Of a stretch of DNA of 64,000 nucleotides, positions 36,992 through 46,478 are shown one piece after another. Source of the DNA: Perlabentimonas gracilis (GTDB taxonomy: Bacteria; Bacteroidota; Bacteroidia; Bacteroidales; Tenuifilaceae); NCBI RefSeq assembly GCF_011174675.1, contig NZ_JAANIG010000022.1:1-64000 (forward strand), in the 5' to 3' direction. The notes under the pieces are model-generated. The model did no database searches. It worked only from the letters and a program-made list of their open reading frames with translations, and was not told where the DNA came from. A program made the translations under genes and the position numbers. How positions within the stretch are numbered: position 1 is the first letter of the stretch; each line of letters opens with the position of its first letter.

Positions 36992-37507
36992 CTACAAAAA
37001 CTCGTTTACCTCTTTCTTAAGATGATCGATTGCCCTGGCCGTTGGGTGGAACTCCAATTCAACCACTCCATCTAAAATTTCTTTGCTCAGCAATAACGAG
37101 GGAGCCTTAGCGTCAACCTTATCGGCGCTTGTGTTAATTAGTTTGATAACACCATCCTTGGCATTTTTCACTAAGCCCCACGCCTTGGCACTGAGGTATA
37201 GCTGCTGCGATAGGTTGTGCTCCCATTCTGTTCGAATAGTGCTAAGCAGAATGCCATGAAATTTTTGCGACGATATGTTGGGCTGATTTACTCGAACCAG
37301 GAGCGATTCGGGCGATATGCGTTCAAGGAACAGCACTATTCGTTCGTACGCCTGAAGGCGTATGGGCATTGTAATCTTTTTATTGCTAGCGTTAAGCTCT
37401 GCACGCCGGCGGTTGGTTTCTTCTCGGAGCAGGCGCTCAATGGCTAAATATCCAGCCAAAAAAACCAGCAACGAGGGGATGACTATCTTTAGTAAATCAA
37501 GTACCAT
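36992..37507 (-). CDS. Membrane-anchored protein conserved in Bacteroidota, function unknown
   Basis: A 171-residue protein with one N-terminal helix (about 4-23), then a charged coiled coil (RLLREETNRRRAELNASNKK) and a mostly helical cytoplasmic domain. Recognisable blocks are IRLQAYERIVLFLERISPES and RTEWEHNLSQQLYLSAKAW. I recall similar proteins as widespread uncharacterised Bacteroidota family members. No catalytic motif is evident. It stands alone, convergent with htpG and divergent from the aminotransferase gene. Confidence 0.75.
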   Translation of the reverse strand: MVLDLLKIVIPSLLVFLAGYLAIERLLREETNRRRAELNASNKKITMPIRLQAYERIVLFLERISPESLLVRVNQPNISSQKFHGILLSTIRTEWEHNLSQQLYLSAKAWGLVKNAKDGVIKLINTSADKVDAKAPSLLLSKEILDGVVELEFHPTARAIDHLKKEVNEFL

Positions 37508-37624
37508 AGCTATTTATGTTGGGAAACAAGTTGTTTTCAGATGATAATAATTTTACCTTTAAAGCTTTAAAATTAGCGAAAATCTTTTAACCTAAGTGAA
37601 TAAAAATTTAATATCTCCGGACCT

Positions 37625-38818
37625 ATGGAAAATGTTTCGAATAGAGTTGCGCAGCTAGCCGTTTCGGAAACTTTAGCTATGTCGCAAAAAAGTAGGGAGC
37701 TAAAAGCTCAAGGATTCAATGTAATTAATCTGAGCGTGGGCGAGCCCGATTTTCATACCCCCGATTTTGTTAAGGATGCTGCCAAAAAGGCGCTCGACGA
37801 GAATATCACCTTTTATTCGCCAGTACCCGGATTCCCCGACTTGCTTCAAGCAATTGCCGATAAGCTTAAACGTGAGAATGGCCTAACCTATGGAACCGAT
37901 CAGATTGTGGTATCGGGTGGTGCAAAGCACACCCTGGCCAATGTGCTTATGGCTACAGTTAACGCTGGCGACGAGGTGATTGTTCCCGCTCCCTACTGGG
38001 TAAGCTACGTGGAGTTGGTTAAGCTGGCCGAGGGCAAAAGCGTTGTGATTCCAACAACCATCGAGAGCGATTTCAAAATTACCCCCAAGCAGCTCGAGGA
38101 GGCCATAACCCCCAAAACAAGGGTGCTTATGCTTTGCTCGCCATCAAACCCAACCGGTAGTGTATATACTCGCAACGAGTTGGCCGGTTTAGCTCAAGTA
38201 CTAGCTAAATACCCAAACATTTTGGTGCTCTCCGATGAGATATACGAGCACATTAACTACGTGGGTAAGCATGAGAGCATTGCCCAATTCCCCGAGATAT
38301 TCGATAGGGTAATAGTTGTGAATGGAGTTTCGAAAGGTTACGCCATGACCGGCTGGCGAATTGGTTACTGTGCTGCACCCAAGTGGATTGCCAAGGCTTG
38401 CCAAAAGCTTCAAGGTCAAATGACTTCAGGAACATGCTCCATAGCTCAAAAGGCCGCTGCAGCTGCCATCGCTTCCGATGCTTCGTACCCCAAAATGATG
38501 TGCAAGGCCTTTGAACAGCGTCGCGATAAGGTTATTGAAAGGTTAAGGAAAATCCCAGGCTTTAAAACCAACGTGCCACAGGGAGCATTCTATATTTTTG
38601 CCGAGGTTGCGGAGTTGCTGGGCAAAAAGTTTGGCGATGAAGTGATAAGCAATACCGCCGATTTGTGCATGTACTTAATAAACCAAGCCCATGTGGCCAC
38701 TGTTCCCGGTAGTGCTTTTGGAGCTGCTGAGTACATTCGATTCTCGTATGCCGCATCGGAGGAGGAACTTATGGAGGCACTGAATAGAATTGATAAAGCA
38801 GTACAAGCCTTGCAGTAA
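37625..38818 (+). CDS. aspC: PLP-dependent aminotransferase, aspartate aminotransferase type
   Basis: A class I aminotransferase of 397 residues. The substrate/cofactor motifs are LSVGEPDFHTP (near 36-46), SGGAKHTL, CSPSNPTGSVY, LSDEIYEHI and the PLP lysine in VNGVSKGYAMTGWRIGYC (near 236-240). The closing Arg is in EYIRFSYA. This is the subgroup Ib pattern of bacterial aspartate aminotransferases, which often also accept other amino or keto acids (for example prephenate). It ends before a terminator at 38846-38875; mltG follows from its own promoter. Confidence 0.93.
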   Translation: MENVSNRVAQLAVSETLAMSQKSRELKAQGFNVINLSVGEPDFHTPDFVKDAAKKALDENITFYSPVPGFPDLLQAIADKLKRENGLTYGTDQIVVSGGAKHTLANVLMATVNAGDEVIVPAPYWVSYVELVKLAEGKSVVIPTTIESDFKITPKQLEEAITPKTRVLMLCSPSNPTGSVYTRNELAGLAQVLAKYPNILVLSDEIYEHINYVGKHESIAQFPEIFDRVIVVNGVSKGYAMTGWRIGYCAAPKWIAKACQKLQGQMTSGTCSIAQKAAAAAIASDASYPKMMCKAFEQRRDKVIERLRKIPGFKTNVPQGAFYIFAEVAELLGKKFGDEVISNTADLCMYLINQAHVATVPGSAFGAAEYIRFSYAASEEELMEALNRIDKAVQALQ

Positions 38819-38845
38819 ACATATAGGTTTTACAATTGTTAACAT

Positions 38846-38875
38846 AAAACCCACGGTAAACTTACTGTGGGTTTT
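38846..38875 (+). terminator. Terminator after the aminotransferase gene
   Basis: AAAACCCAC (38846-38854) pairs with GTGGGTTTT (38867-38875); an inner GTAA/TTAC extends the stem. A TATCTTTG at 38877-38884 overlaps the T run and may be the -7 element of mltG. Confidence 0.85.
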
Positions 38876-38906
38876 TTATCTTTGTAGCTCATTTTTAATC
38901 CTAATC

Positions 38907-39962
38907 ATGGCAAGAAAAACTATTAAAAGGGCATTAATATCATTATCTGTTGTCATCCTTATCGTCTTGGCCAGTGGAGGGTACTATGCATACCGTATGT
39001 ACAGCAGAATGATGGTTCCTAATGTTGATACTGGCGAAAGAGAGTACGTTTATATACATATCCCATCAGGCGCTGCCTACAGTGATGTTCTCCGAATTGT
39101 AAATGATTCCGAAAGCATTGTTGATATTGAAACCTTTAAGTGGGCTTGCTCCCGAATGGGTTATCCCCATGGCGTGAGGGCTGGAAGGTACATGCTGAAA
39201 AGTGGGATGACTAATCGCCAATTGGTTAATACGCTGCGCGCTGGTTTGCAAACCCCTGTGCGGGTTACTTTTACCGGATTTAGAACCCCCGAACAGCTGG
39301 CACAGCGTATTTCGCGCCAGCTCGAACTCGATTCTGCTGATTTAGTTAAAGCTTTTCGCTCCGAGGAGGTAGCTCAGCGGTATGGGTTTACCCCCGAAAC
39401 ATTTATCGCCATGTTTGTCCCTAACACCTACGAGTTTTTTTGGAATACCAGCGTTAACGGTTTTTTCGATAGGATGAAAAGGGAGTATGAGACCTTTTGG
39501 ACTCCTGAACGCGATAAGAAAGCACAAGATAGTGGATTGGGTAGGATAGGGGTTGTAACCATAGCCTCCATTGTTGAGGAGGAGACCATTAGGGTTGATG
39601 AGCGGCCGAAGATTGCTGGTGTTTTTATTAACCGACTCAATAGAGGTACACCTTTGCAGGCTTGCCCCACAGTAAAATTTGCCCTGAACGATTTTACAAT
39701 TAGGCGAGTATTAACACAACACCTAAGCGTGGAATCGCCATACAATACATATAAGCATCGGGGGTTGCCTCCTGGCCCAATCAATGCGCCTAGCATATCG
39801 TCAGTTGATGCTGTGCTCAACTACGAGAAGCATGGCTACTACTTCTTCTCGGCCAATCCCGATTTCTCGGGATATCACGTATTTGCCAAAACACTGGCCG
39901 AGCACAATAGGAATGCACGTGAGTATCAGCGAATACTAAATCAGCAGCGCATCTTTAGGTAG
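38907..39962 (+). CDS. mltG: Endolytic murein transglycosylase MltG
   Basis: A 351-residue, single-pass membrane protein that cleaves nascent glycan strands and releases them from the PBPs. The ATG at 38907 follows the terminator of the previous gene. It begins with MARKTIKRALISLSVVIL, which leads into the membrane helix (about 8-30). A longer frame upstream would run through the terminator and is rejected. A LysM-like part precedes the YceG domain. The catalytic Glu lies in IASIVEEETI, and the conserved end of the domain has YNTYKHRGLPPGPINAP. It is monocistronic and convergent with the DPP-IV gene. Confidence 0.95.
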   Translation: MARKTIKRALISLSVVILIVLASGGYYAYRMYSRMMVPNVDTGEREYVYIHIPSGAAYSDVLRIVNDSESIVDIETFKWACSRMGYPHGVRAGRYMLKSGMTNRQLVNTLRAGLQTPVRVTFTGFRTPEQLAQRISRQLELDSADLVKAFRSEEVAQRYGFTPETFIAMFVPNTYEFFWNTSVNGFFDRMKREYETFWTPERDKKAQDSGLGRIGVVTIASIVEEETIRVDERPKIAGVFINRLNRGTPLQACPTVKFALNDFTIRRVLTQHLSVESPYNTYKHRGLPPGPINAPSISSVDAVLNYEKHGYYFFSANPDFSGYHVFAKTLAEHNRNAREYQRILNQQRIFR

Positions 39963-40002
39963 TTTTATTACAGCTAATTATACCTCAGATTTATTCTAAA
40001 CT

Positions 40003-40039
40003 ATTTGGGCGATAGAATTTTAATTCTACCGCCCCAAAT
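40003..40039. terminator. Long hairpin between mltG and the DPP-IV gene
   Basis: ATTTGGGCGATAGAATT (40003-40019) pairs with the arm at 40022-40039, with a single bulge. It lies between two converging genes and probably terminates both. Confidence 0.75.
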
Positions 40040-40059
40040 TATTTGAACAATACAACTTG

Positions 40060-42225
40060 CTATAAGTTATTCTTCACATAGTTGGTCATTAATGTGTATA
40101 GATGCACCCTAGTGTTACCTCCATAAATGCTATGATTCTTGTCGGGGTACAACATCATATCGAACTGCTTATTGGCCTGTATAAGCCTTTCGGCTAGTTC
40201 AATGGCATTTTGAGCATGCACATTGTCGTCGGCAGTTCCGTGGATAAGCAGAAATTTGCCTTCAAGTCCTTCCACGTGATTAATGGGAGAGTTATCATCG
40301 TATCCGCTAGGATTATCCTGTGGTAGCCCCATGTAGCGTTCGGTGTAAATGGTATCGTAGTAACGCCAGTTGGTAACAGGTGCTACGGCAATGGCCATGC
40401 TGAAAACTTCAGGTGCCTTGAAAAGGCAAAGTGAGGACATGTATCCGCCGTAGCTCCATCCCCAAATACCAATGCGGTTTGCATCAACGTAGGGGAGGGT
40501 TTGCAGGTATTTACCCGCCTCAATCTGGTCGATACTCTCGTAGTAGCCCAGCTGTCCGTAGGTAATTTTTTTAAACTCCTCACCGCGGCCACCAGTTCCG
40601 CGTCCGTCAACAGCAACAATTAGGTAACCCTCGGTGGCTAGCTGCTGATCCCAGCCAATGCCAAACCTGTCTACTACCGCCAATGAGCCCGGGCCACTGT
40701 ATTGGTACATAAGCACAGGGTACTTTTTGGTATCATCAAAATTTAATGGTTTCACCATGTACCCATTCAGTTCAACCCCCTCCGATGTGGTAAAGGTGAA
40801 GAACTCCTTCTCGGGGATATCGTACTTGGCCAGTGTTTCTTTCAGCTTGGCGTTATCTTCCAAAACCCTAAGCTCTTTGCCTTTGGCATTGTGTAGGGTT
40901 ACCTGTGTGGGCGTACTAATCGACGAGTGAAAATGGATGTAGTACTTAAATCCTTTGCTAAAATCGGCTGAGTTGGTTCCGGGTTGGGTCGATACCTTTC
41001 CTTGTCGCTTACCGTCAAACGAAACCCAGCTCACTGCGGTTCGCAATGGCGACCCATCGAAAGCGCTATAGAAAATTCGTTTTCCTTTGGCATCGTAACC
41101 GTATACCGAGCGTACCTCGTTTTGCCCTTTGGTTAGCTGGCGCACCAAATTCCCATTCATAGAGTACAGGTAGATGTGGTTGTAGCCATCCATTTCGCTT
41201 GTAATGATAAAATGTTTGCCATCGGCAGTGTAAATTGGGTAGTCATCGTTAGGCTCCTCAATATAGTGCCTATTCTCCTCGGTATAAAGCACCTTGGAAC
41301 TCCCCGTATTAGCGTCGGCAATTAGAATTTCCAACTTGTTTTGCAACCTGTTTAGCCTAACCATGCTGAGTTGCTCTGCGTTGGCGGTCCACTTAATGCG
41401 TGCAATATACTGGTCTGTTTCCGGACCAATATCCATAGCCTTAGTCTCTTGGCTCAGCAGGTTGTACACGTGAATGCTAACCTTTGAGTTTTCCTCGCCA
41501 GCTTTGGGGTATTTAAACGAGTAGGTGGGAGGGTATAGCTCATTTTGGAACATGGGCATGTGGAAAACCTTTACGTTGCTCTCATCGAACTTGTAAAAAG
41601 CTAATCGCCGGCTATCGGGGCTCCACTGCATGGCTGTTTTTAGGGCAAATTCCTCCTCGTAAACCCAGTCGGCTGCTCCGTTGATTATATGGTTAAACTC
41701 ACCATCGGATGTGATTTGTAGCTCGTTGCCCGAGTTTAAATCGGTTATGTAGATATTGTTGTCGCGAACAAAGGCAACCTTTTGCCCATCGGGCGAGAAG
41801 GTGCCCAGCATCTGGGCTCCATTCGTCGAGAGCGGTTTTACTTCTTGGGTTGGAATATCGTAAATGTAATAGCTGGCCGTAAACGAATGCCGGTATATTG
41901 GGTTAACATTGGTGGTAAGCAGAATCTTTTTCTCATCGGTGCTAAGCTCGTAGCTTCTAAACTGTTTGAGCGATTCGATGTCGAAGTTCGATGCATCGAA
42001 AAGTACATCAACAAGTTCTCCCTTGGCGTAGCTGTAGCGTGCAATTTTACCACCCCGCTCCATCACGGTGTAGTGCTCGCCATCATTCATCGAAACAATT
42101 CCTCGTACCGACCGAGCGGCAAAAGTACCGTCCCTATGAATATCTTCCAGGGTAATTTTTTGATTTTGGCCAAAGCCTAAAAGGCAATATACAACCAGCA
42201 AGCTGAATAGGAATATACGTTTCAT
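40060..42225 (-). CDS. Dipeptidyl peptidase IV (S9B family)
   Basis: An exported serine peptidase of 721 residues that removes X-Pro or X-Ala dipeptides from peptide N-termini. A signal peptide (MKRIFLFSLLVVYCLLGFG-QN) is followed by an eight-bladed beta-propeller with the DPP-IV Glu motif DWVYEEEF (near 200), which binds the free N-terminus. The C-terminal alpha/beta hydrolase domain has the nucleophile in GIWGWSYGGYMS, Asp in LLIHGTADDNVH and His in DKNHSIYGG. It acts in the periplasm in peptide utilisation together with enzymes such as the M3 peptidase. Monocistronic. Confidence 0.95.
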   Translation of the reverse strand: MKRIFLFSLLVVYCLLGFGQNQKITLEDIHRDGTFAARSVRGIVSMNDGEHYTVMERGGKIARYSYAKGELVDVLFDASNFDIESLKQFRSYELSTDEKKILLTTNVNPIYRHSFTASYYIYDIPTQEVKPLSTNGAQMLGTFSPDGQKVAFVRDNNIYITDLNSGNELQITSDGEFNHIINGAADWVYEEEFALKTAMQWSPDSRRLAFYKFDESNVKVFHMPMFQNELYPPTYSFKYPKAGEENSKVSIHVYNLLSQETKAMDIGPETDQYIARIKWTANAEQLSMVRLNRLQNKLEILIADANTGSSKVLYTEENRHYIEEPNDDYPIYTADGKHFIITSEMDGYNHIYLYSMNGNLVRQLTKGQNEVRSVYGYDAKGKRIFYSAFDGSPLRTAVSWVSFDGKRQGKVSTQPGTNSADFSKGFKYYIHFHSSISTPTQVTLHNAKGKELRVLEDNAKLKETLAKYDIPEKEFFTFTTSEGVELNGYMVKPLNFDDTKKYPVLMYQYSGPGSLAVVDRFGIGWDQQLATEGYLIVAVDGRGTGGRGEEFKKITYGQLGYYESIDQIEAGKYLQTLPYVDANRIGIWGWSYGGYMSSLCLFKAPEVFSMAIAVAPVTNWRYYDTIYTERYMGLPQDNPSGYDDNSPINHVEGLEGKFLLIHGTADDNVHAQNAIELAERLIQANKQFDMMLYPDKNHSIYGGNTRVHLYTLMTNYVKNNL

Positions 42226-42553
42226 ATCAATGTAGTTTTAGATTTTTAAATCGATAATTTTGATAGTGAATACTTAAAATGGATTAACCCATACCCAGCA
42301 AAACTAGCAAATATTTGCAAAAAGGAATATTATAAATACTTTTGGCTTAAAATGTATCCCATACATAGCGTGAGTGTGTTAGCCCCTTACTACGATTTTC
42401 TAGTCACGTTTCTACGCTGTACATACAGTTCGGATAAGGATAGGGGAATTCTTTAGCAAATCGTTCGATAAAACCTGAACTTTGCGATCCATTTCCTGTT
42501 AATTAAATATTTATGATTAATTTTGCAGCCGTTTTTCACAACTAAATATTGCT
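42226..42553. other. Intergenic control region between the DPP-IV gene and thrS
   Basis: A 328-base gap without a gene. It holds a well-formed plus-strand promoter (42314-42344) and a second -7-like TAATTTTG at 42518-42525 close to thrS. The upstream promoter would give a thrS leader of about 200 nt. I see no T-box or other known leader motif, but a regulatory leader cannot be excluded. Confidence 0.5.
42314..42344 (+). promoter_or_regulatory. Distal promoter of the thrS-infC-rpmI-rplT operon
   Basis: TTTG (42314-42317), 19 bases, then TACTTTTG (42337-42344): a full match in sequence and spacing to the Bacteroidota consensus. Start would be near 42351. Confidence 0.65.
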
Positions 42554-44491
42554 ATGATTAAGATAACTTTTCCCGATGGTAATGTTCGTGAGTTTGCTAA
42601 GGGCGTTACTGGGCTTGAGATTGCCAAGAATATTTCCGACCGCCTGGCCAAGGAGGTGCTTTCTATAACCGTTAATGGTGAGGTGTGGGATCTCACACGG
42701 TCTATCAATACCAATGCTTCAATCAAATTGCATAAGTGGGACGAGGAGGAAGCAAAACACGCCTACTGGCACTCTTCGGCACACCTTATGGCCGAGGCTG
42801 TTGAAATTCTGTACCCTGGGGTTAAACTAGGTATCGGGCCAAGCATTGAGAATGGATTTTACTACGATATTGATTTTGGTGATTACTCCGTATCCGATGC
42901 TGACCTTCCCAAGATTGAGAGTAAGATGATGGAGATTGTGAAGGCCAAGGAGGAGATTACCCGCAAGGAAGTGTCCAAAGCCGAAGCCCTTGCCACCTAC
43001 ACTAAGAAAGGTGATCCCTATAAGGTTGAACTTATTAGCGACCTCGAGGATGGCACAATCACTTTCTACTCGCAGGGCAATTTCACCGATCTATGTCGTG
43101 GGCCACACCTACCCGATACGAGCTACATTAAATCGTTCAAACTGCTTTCAATTGCTGGAGCCTACTGGCGAGGCAATGAGAAGAATAAGCAGCTCACACG
43201 TATATATGGTATATCCTTCCCTAAAAAAACGCTTCTCGATGAGTATCTAGTTATGCTAGAAGAGGCTAAAAAGCGCGATCACCGAAAGGTAGGTAAGGAG
43301 TTGGAGCTGTTTACCTTTTCTCAAAAGGTTGGACAAGGTTTACCCTTATGGCTACCCAAGGGCGCACAGCTTCGCGAACGCCTCGAGAATTTTCTGAAGC
43401 GAGTTCAGAAGAAATACGGATACGAACAGGTTATCACTCCCCATATTGGCCAAAAAGAATTGTACGTTACATCTGGTCATTACGCCAAGTATGGTAAGGA
43501 TTCGTTCCAGCCAATTCATACTCCCGCCGAAGGCGAAGAGTTTCTGCTTAAGCCCATGAACTGTCCTCACCATTGCGAGATATACAAGCACAAGCCCCGT
43601 TCCTACAAAGATTTACCTGTACGAATGGCCGAGTTTGGCACCGTATACCGTTACGAGCAGAGTGGCGAGCTTCATGGCCTAACCCGAGTACGTGGTTTTA
43701 CTCAGGATGATGCTCATATTTTCTGTCGCCCTGATCAGCTTAAGGAGGAGTTTGTTAAGGTAATTGATATTGTTCTGTACATCTTTAAAACGCTCGATTT
43801 TAAAGAGTTTACTGCACAGATATCATTGCGTGACCCCAACGATAAGGACAAGTACATTGGTAGCGACGAGAACTGGGAGAAAGCCGAACAAGCTATCATT
43901 GAGGCTGTGCAGGAAAAGGGATTACAAACTACTACCGAGCTGGGCGAGGCTGCGTTCTACGGGCCAAAGCTCGACTTTATGGTAAAGGATGCCATTGGCC
44001 GCAAGTGGCAGCTGGGCACAATTCAGGTAGATTACAACCTGCCCGAAAGGTTTGATTTAGAGTACATAGGTGCTGACGATAAGCGCCATAGACCCATTAT
44101 GATTCACCGCGCACCCTTTGGCTCAATGGAGCGATTTGTTGCCGTGTTAATAGAGCACTCTGGTGGTCGATTCCCCCTTTGGCTTGCCCCCGATCAGGCA
44201 GTTGTACTTCCTATCAGTGAAAAGTTCAACGATTACGCAAAAAAAGTTGCTGATTTATTAAATAATTACGATATTCGCACCCTGATTGACGACCGCAACG
44301 AGAAGATAGGTAAGAAGATCAGGGATAATGAGTTAAAGCGAATCCCATATCTTCTAATTGTTGGTGAAAAAGAAGCAACAAGCGATATGGTTTCCGTTAG
44401 GATGCAGGGCGAGGGTGATAAAGGACAGATGAAGCCCGAAGAATTTGCCAACTATATCAATGCAGAAGTAAAAAAACAGATCGAAGCATAA
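42554..44491 (+). CDS. thrS: Threonyl-tRNA synthetase
   Basis: Class II synthetase of 645 residues with the complete domain order. The N-terminal TGS domain (1-65) is followed by the editing domain with its HxxxH ([10 protein letters not shown], near 74) and the catalytic core. Motif 2 is [21 protein letters not shown], and zinc-site residues lie in [10 protein letters not shown]. Motif 3 is [12 protein letters not shown], and the C-terminal part is the anticodon-binding domain. It leads the thrS-infC-rpmI-rplT cluster, the common bacterial order. The infC start lies about 50 bases downstream, so the genes are co-transcribed. Confidence 0.98.
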   Translation: MIKITFPDGNVREFAKGVTGLEIAKNISDRLAKEVLSITVNGEVWDLTRSINTNASIKLHKWDEEEAKHAYWHSSAHLMAEAVEILYPGVKLGIGPSIENGFYYDIDFGDYSVSDADLPKIESKMMEIVKAKEEITRKEVSKAEALATYTKKGDPYKVELISDLEDGTITFYSQGNFTDLCRGPHLPDTSYIKSFKLLSIAGAYWRGNEKNKQLTRIYGISFPKKTLLDEYLVMLEEAKKRDHRKVGKELELFTFSQKVGQGLPLWLPKGAQLRERLENFLKRVQKKYGYEQVITPHIGQKELYVTSGHYAKYGKDSFQPIHTPAEGEEFLLKPMNCPHHCEIYKHKPRSYKDLPVRMAEFGTVYRYEQSGELHGLTRVRGFTQDDAHIFCRPDQLKEEFVKVIDIVLYIFKTLDFKEFTAQISLRDPNDKDKYIGSDENWEKAEQAIIEAVQEKGLQTTTELGEAAFYGPKLDFMVKDAIGRKWQLGTIQVDYNLPERFDLEYIGADDKRHRPIMIHRAPFGSMERFVAVLIEHSGGRFPLWLAPDQAVVLPISEKFNDYAKKVADLLNNYDIRTLIDDRNEKIGKKIRDNELKRIPYLLIVGEKEATSDMVSVRMQGEGDKGQMKPEEFANYINAEVKKQIEA

Positions 44492-44524
44492 TAAATTTTA
44501 TAAGTAAATTAGTATAAACTAATC

Positions 44525-44543
44525 AAAGGAGGGTTTTAGTATA
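44525..44543 (+). promoter_or_regulatory. Strong Shine-Dalgarno sequence and AUA start of infC
   Basis: AAAGGAGGG (44525-44533) is nearly complementary to the 3' end of 16S rRNA and ends 7 bases before ATA (44541). The in-frame codons between are GGT, TTT and AGT, none a possible start, and an in-frame TAA lies at 44520-44522. This is the only reasonable initiation site for a full-length IF3. Confidence 0.7.
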
Positions 44544-45098
44544 GCAGCACCAAGAATCAGAAAAGGTAGAGAGCAGGATAGCAAATACCTTAAGAATGAA
44601 CAGATTCGCGCTAGGGTAGTTCGCGTAGTAGGCGATAATATTGATAACGAGGGAATAATGTCCATTGAGGAGGCTAGGAAGTTGGCCAACGATATGGAGT
44701 TAGACTTAGTACTTATCTCCGATAAGGCCGATCCCCCAGTTTGTCGAGTTATCGATTTCCAAAAGTTTCTTTATCAACAGAAGAAGAAACAGAAGGAGAT
44801 TAAAGCCAACGCCCAAAAAGTGGTGGTGAAGGAAGTTAGGTTCGGGCCAAACACCGACGAGCATGATTATGGTTTTAAGCTTAAGCATGCCGAGAGTTTC
44901 CTTAAAGATGGAGCCAAGGTGAAAGCCTTTGTTTTTTTCAAAGGGCGAACCATTTTATTTAAAGAGAAGGGCGAAATTTTACTACTAAGATTCGCTCAGG
45001 ATCTAGAGGAAGTTGGAAAAGTGGAACAGCTTCCAAAGCTCGAGGGAAAACGAATGATTATGTTTATCTCTCCAAAAGTCGTTAAAAAGAAGAATTGA
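44541..45098 (+). CDS. infC: Translation initiation factor IF-3, apparently with an AUA start codon
   Basis: IF3 keeps 30S subunits free and proofreads start codons. The frame from ATA at 44541 gives 185 residues. It includes the N-domain block [19 protein letters not shown], which is needed for a complete protein and lies before the first ATG (44658). The C-domain has [18 protein letters not shown] and [16 protein letters not shown]. No ATG, GTG or TTG exists between the upstream stop and this conserved block. A non-AUG start is established for infC in other bacteria (AUU in E. coli), where it lets IF3 repress its own translation. Automated callers would truncate this gene to 44658. Confidence 0.88.
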   Translation: MAAPRIRKGREQDSKYLKNEQIRARVVRVVGDNIDNEGIMSIEEARKLANDMELDLVLISDKADPPVCRVIDFQKFLYQQKKKQKEIKANAQKVVVKEVRFGPNTDEHDYGFKLKHAESFLKDGAKVKAFVFFKGRTILFKEKGEILLLRFAQDLEEVGKVEQLPKLEGKRMIMFISPKVVKKKN

Positions 45099-45126
45099 TT
45101 TTTTAACCAAATATAAACTAAGGAGA

Positions 45127-45324
45127 ATGCCTAAAGTAAAAACAAACTCCGGTGCAAAGAAACGTTTTGTTTTAACCGGAACTGGGAAGATTAAGCGCAA
45201 GCACGCATACAAGAGCCATATCCTTACTAAAAAAACCACAAAGCAAAAGCGTAACCTTACGCAATCTGGTTTAGTTAGCAAGGCCGACACTAACAACATT
45301 AAGCAGCTGTTGGCGCTCAAGTAG
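45127..45324 (+). CDS. rpmI: Ribosomal protein bL35
   Basis: A 65-residue basic protein of the large subunit with the family's opening [18 protein letters not shown] and the [10 protein letters not shown] block. It lies 28 bases after infC and is preceded by AAGGAG just before the ATG, a rare recognisable Shine-Dalgarno sequence in this genome. It is part of the infC-rpmI-rplT unit. Confidence 0.97.
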   Translation: MPKVKTNSGAKKRFVLTGTGKIKRKHAYKSHILTKKTTKQKRNLTQSGLVSKADTNNIKQLLALK

Positions 45325-45427
45325 TGAGCTAGAGCTTACGTAGAAGTTATTTTAATTACTAACAGAATGCCTTAGCAAGAAAGTTTTCGTACAGGCGAAA
45401 CGCTAATCATTCGAAAAAGACAAATTT

Positions 45428-45772
45428 ATGCCACGTTCAGTTAATGCAGTAGCATCAAGGGCTAGAAGGAAAAAGATTTTAAAACAGACTAAAGGTAATT
45501 TCCTCGCCCGTCGTAACGTTTACACCGTTGCAAAAAACACCCTTGAGAAGGGGTTGCAGTACGCTTATCGCGACCGCAAGAAGAAAAAAGGAGAATTCAG
45601 AGCGCTTTGGATACAACGTATCAACGCTGCCGCTCGTACCCACGGAATGTCATACTCCGAGTTCATGGGTAAGGTTAACGAGAAAGGAATTGCCCTAAAC
45701 CGCAAGGTACTTGCCGATATGGCTATGAATCATCCAGAAGCCTTTAAGGCAGTTGTTGATTCGCTGAAATAG
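45428..45772 (+). CDS. rplT: Ribosomal protein bL20
   Basis: A 114-residue large-subunit assembly protein. It opens [20 protein letters not shown] and contains [24 protein letters not shown] and the [19 protein letters not shown] block. The 103-base gap after rpmI is long for this operon. It could carry an L20-binding leader as in other bacteria, but I see no clear tRNA- or rRNA-like mimic. A terminator follows at 45797-45822. Confidence 0.97.
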   Translation: MPRSVNAVASRARRKKILKQTKGNFLARRNVYTVAKNTLEKGLQYAYRDRKKKKGEFRALWIQRINAAARTHGMSYSEFMGKVNEKGIALNRKVLADMAMNHPEAFKAVVDSLK

Positions 45773-45796
45773 TAAAACATAATTGCACAGCATATA

Positions 45797-45822
45797 GGGA
45801 GGTAGTTTTTAAGCTACCTCCC
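45797..45822 (+). terminator. Terminator of the thrS-infC-rpmI-rplT operon
   Basis: GGGAGGTAG (45797-45805) pairs perfectly with CTACCTCCC (45814-45822), followed by TTTCGTTTT. Confidence 0.88.
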
Positions 45823-45938
45823 TTTCGTTTTAAACATATTGGTCATCAGGCTATTAGGCTTTGTGCCAAAAACATTTTAGGTGCTTTGGCTGTTTAATCA
45901 GCATAATTTTATAATTTTACGTATAACAATTCGCTAAA

Positions 45939-46322
45939 ATGGATTCATTAACTCCCATAAGGTTAAACGAAACGCAGTTTACTCCCGAGGTTAACCTCGA
46001 TATGGATAGAAGTAGGTTCGAGTTTTATGGGAAATCTCTGCCAGAAGATTGTAACGAGTTCTTCGATCCCATTATTGAATGGTTTCGAAACTATGTTACA
46101 ATGCCAAATCGTGAGACTGTAGTAGTATTTAAACTCGATTACTTTAATACCTCTACGTCCAAAAAGTTTCTGGAAATCTTAAATCTCCTAAAGGAGATTC
46201 ATAGGCAAAAGAAAACAGTAATTGTTCACTGGTATTACCGAACTGGAGATGAGGATATGTTCGAAACCGGTGAAACCTTCTCGGAGTTAGTCTCCATTCC
46301 ATTCAAAATTATGCCATTCTAG
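45939..46322 (+). CDS. SiaC-family regulatory phosphoprotein (DUF1987)
   Basis: A 127-residue cytoplasmic protein of the SiaC/DUF1987 family. It shows the characteristic FELYGxSxPEDxxxFFxP-type segment (FEFYGKSLPEDCNEFFDP) and the loop LDYFNTSTSKKF, which holds the phosphorylatable Thr/Ser. In Pseudomonas SiaC is phosphorylated by SiaB, dephosphorylated by the phosphatase SiaA, and activates a diguanylate cyclase. No siaA or siaB homologue is in the window, so partner and output are unknown here. It is a single gene between the ribosomal operon and the Do-family protease gene. Confidence 0.88.
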   Translation: MDSLTPIRLNETQFTPEVNLDMDRSRFEFYGKSLPEDCNEFFDPIIEWFRNYVTMPNRETVVVFKLDYFNTSTSKKFLEILNLLKEIHRQKKTVIVHWYYRTGDEDMFETGETFSELVSIPFKIMPF

Positions 46323-46478
46323 GTTGGCTCGCATTCCCACCTGCTTTTTTTTCATCTTGCTTTAACAAATGTGCGAGAAATTTTGTCATATCTGTTAAGG
46401 TGTGTTAACAGTCAGGCTGTGAATATCATACGGCACAACGTTTGATCGTTATTTTGAGCAAACATTAAAACTTACGTT

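Noticed and set aside
38790-38906. A longer N-terminus for MltG
   Set aside because: It would overlap the aminotransferase stop and read through its terminator; the ATG at 38907 leads directly into the membrane helix.
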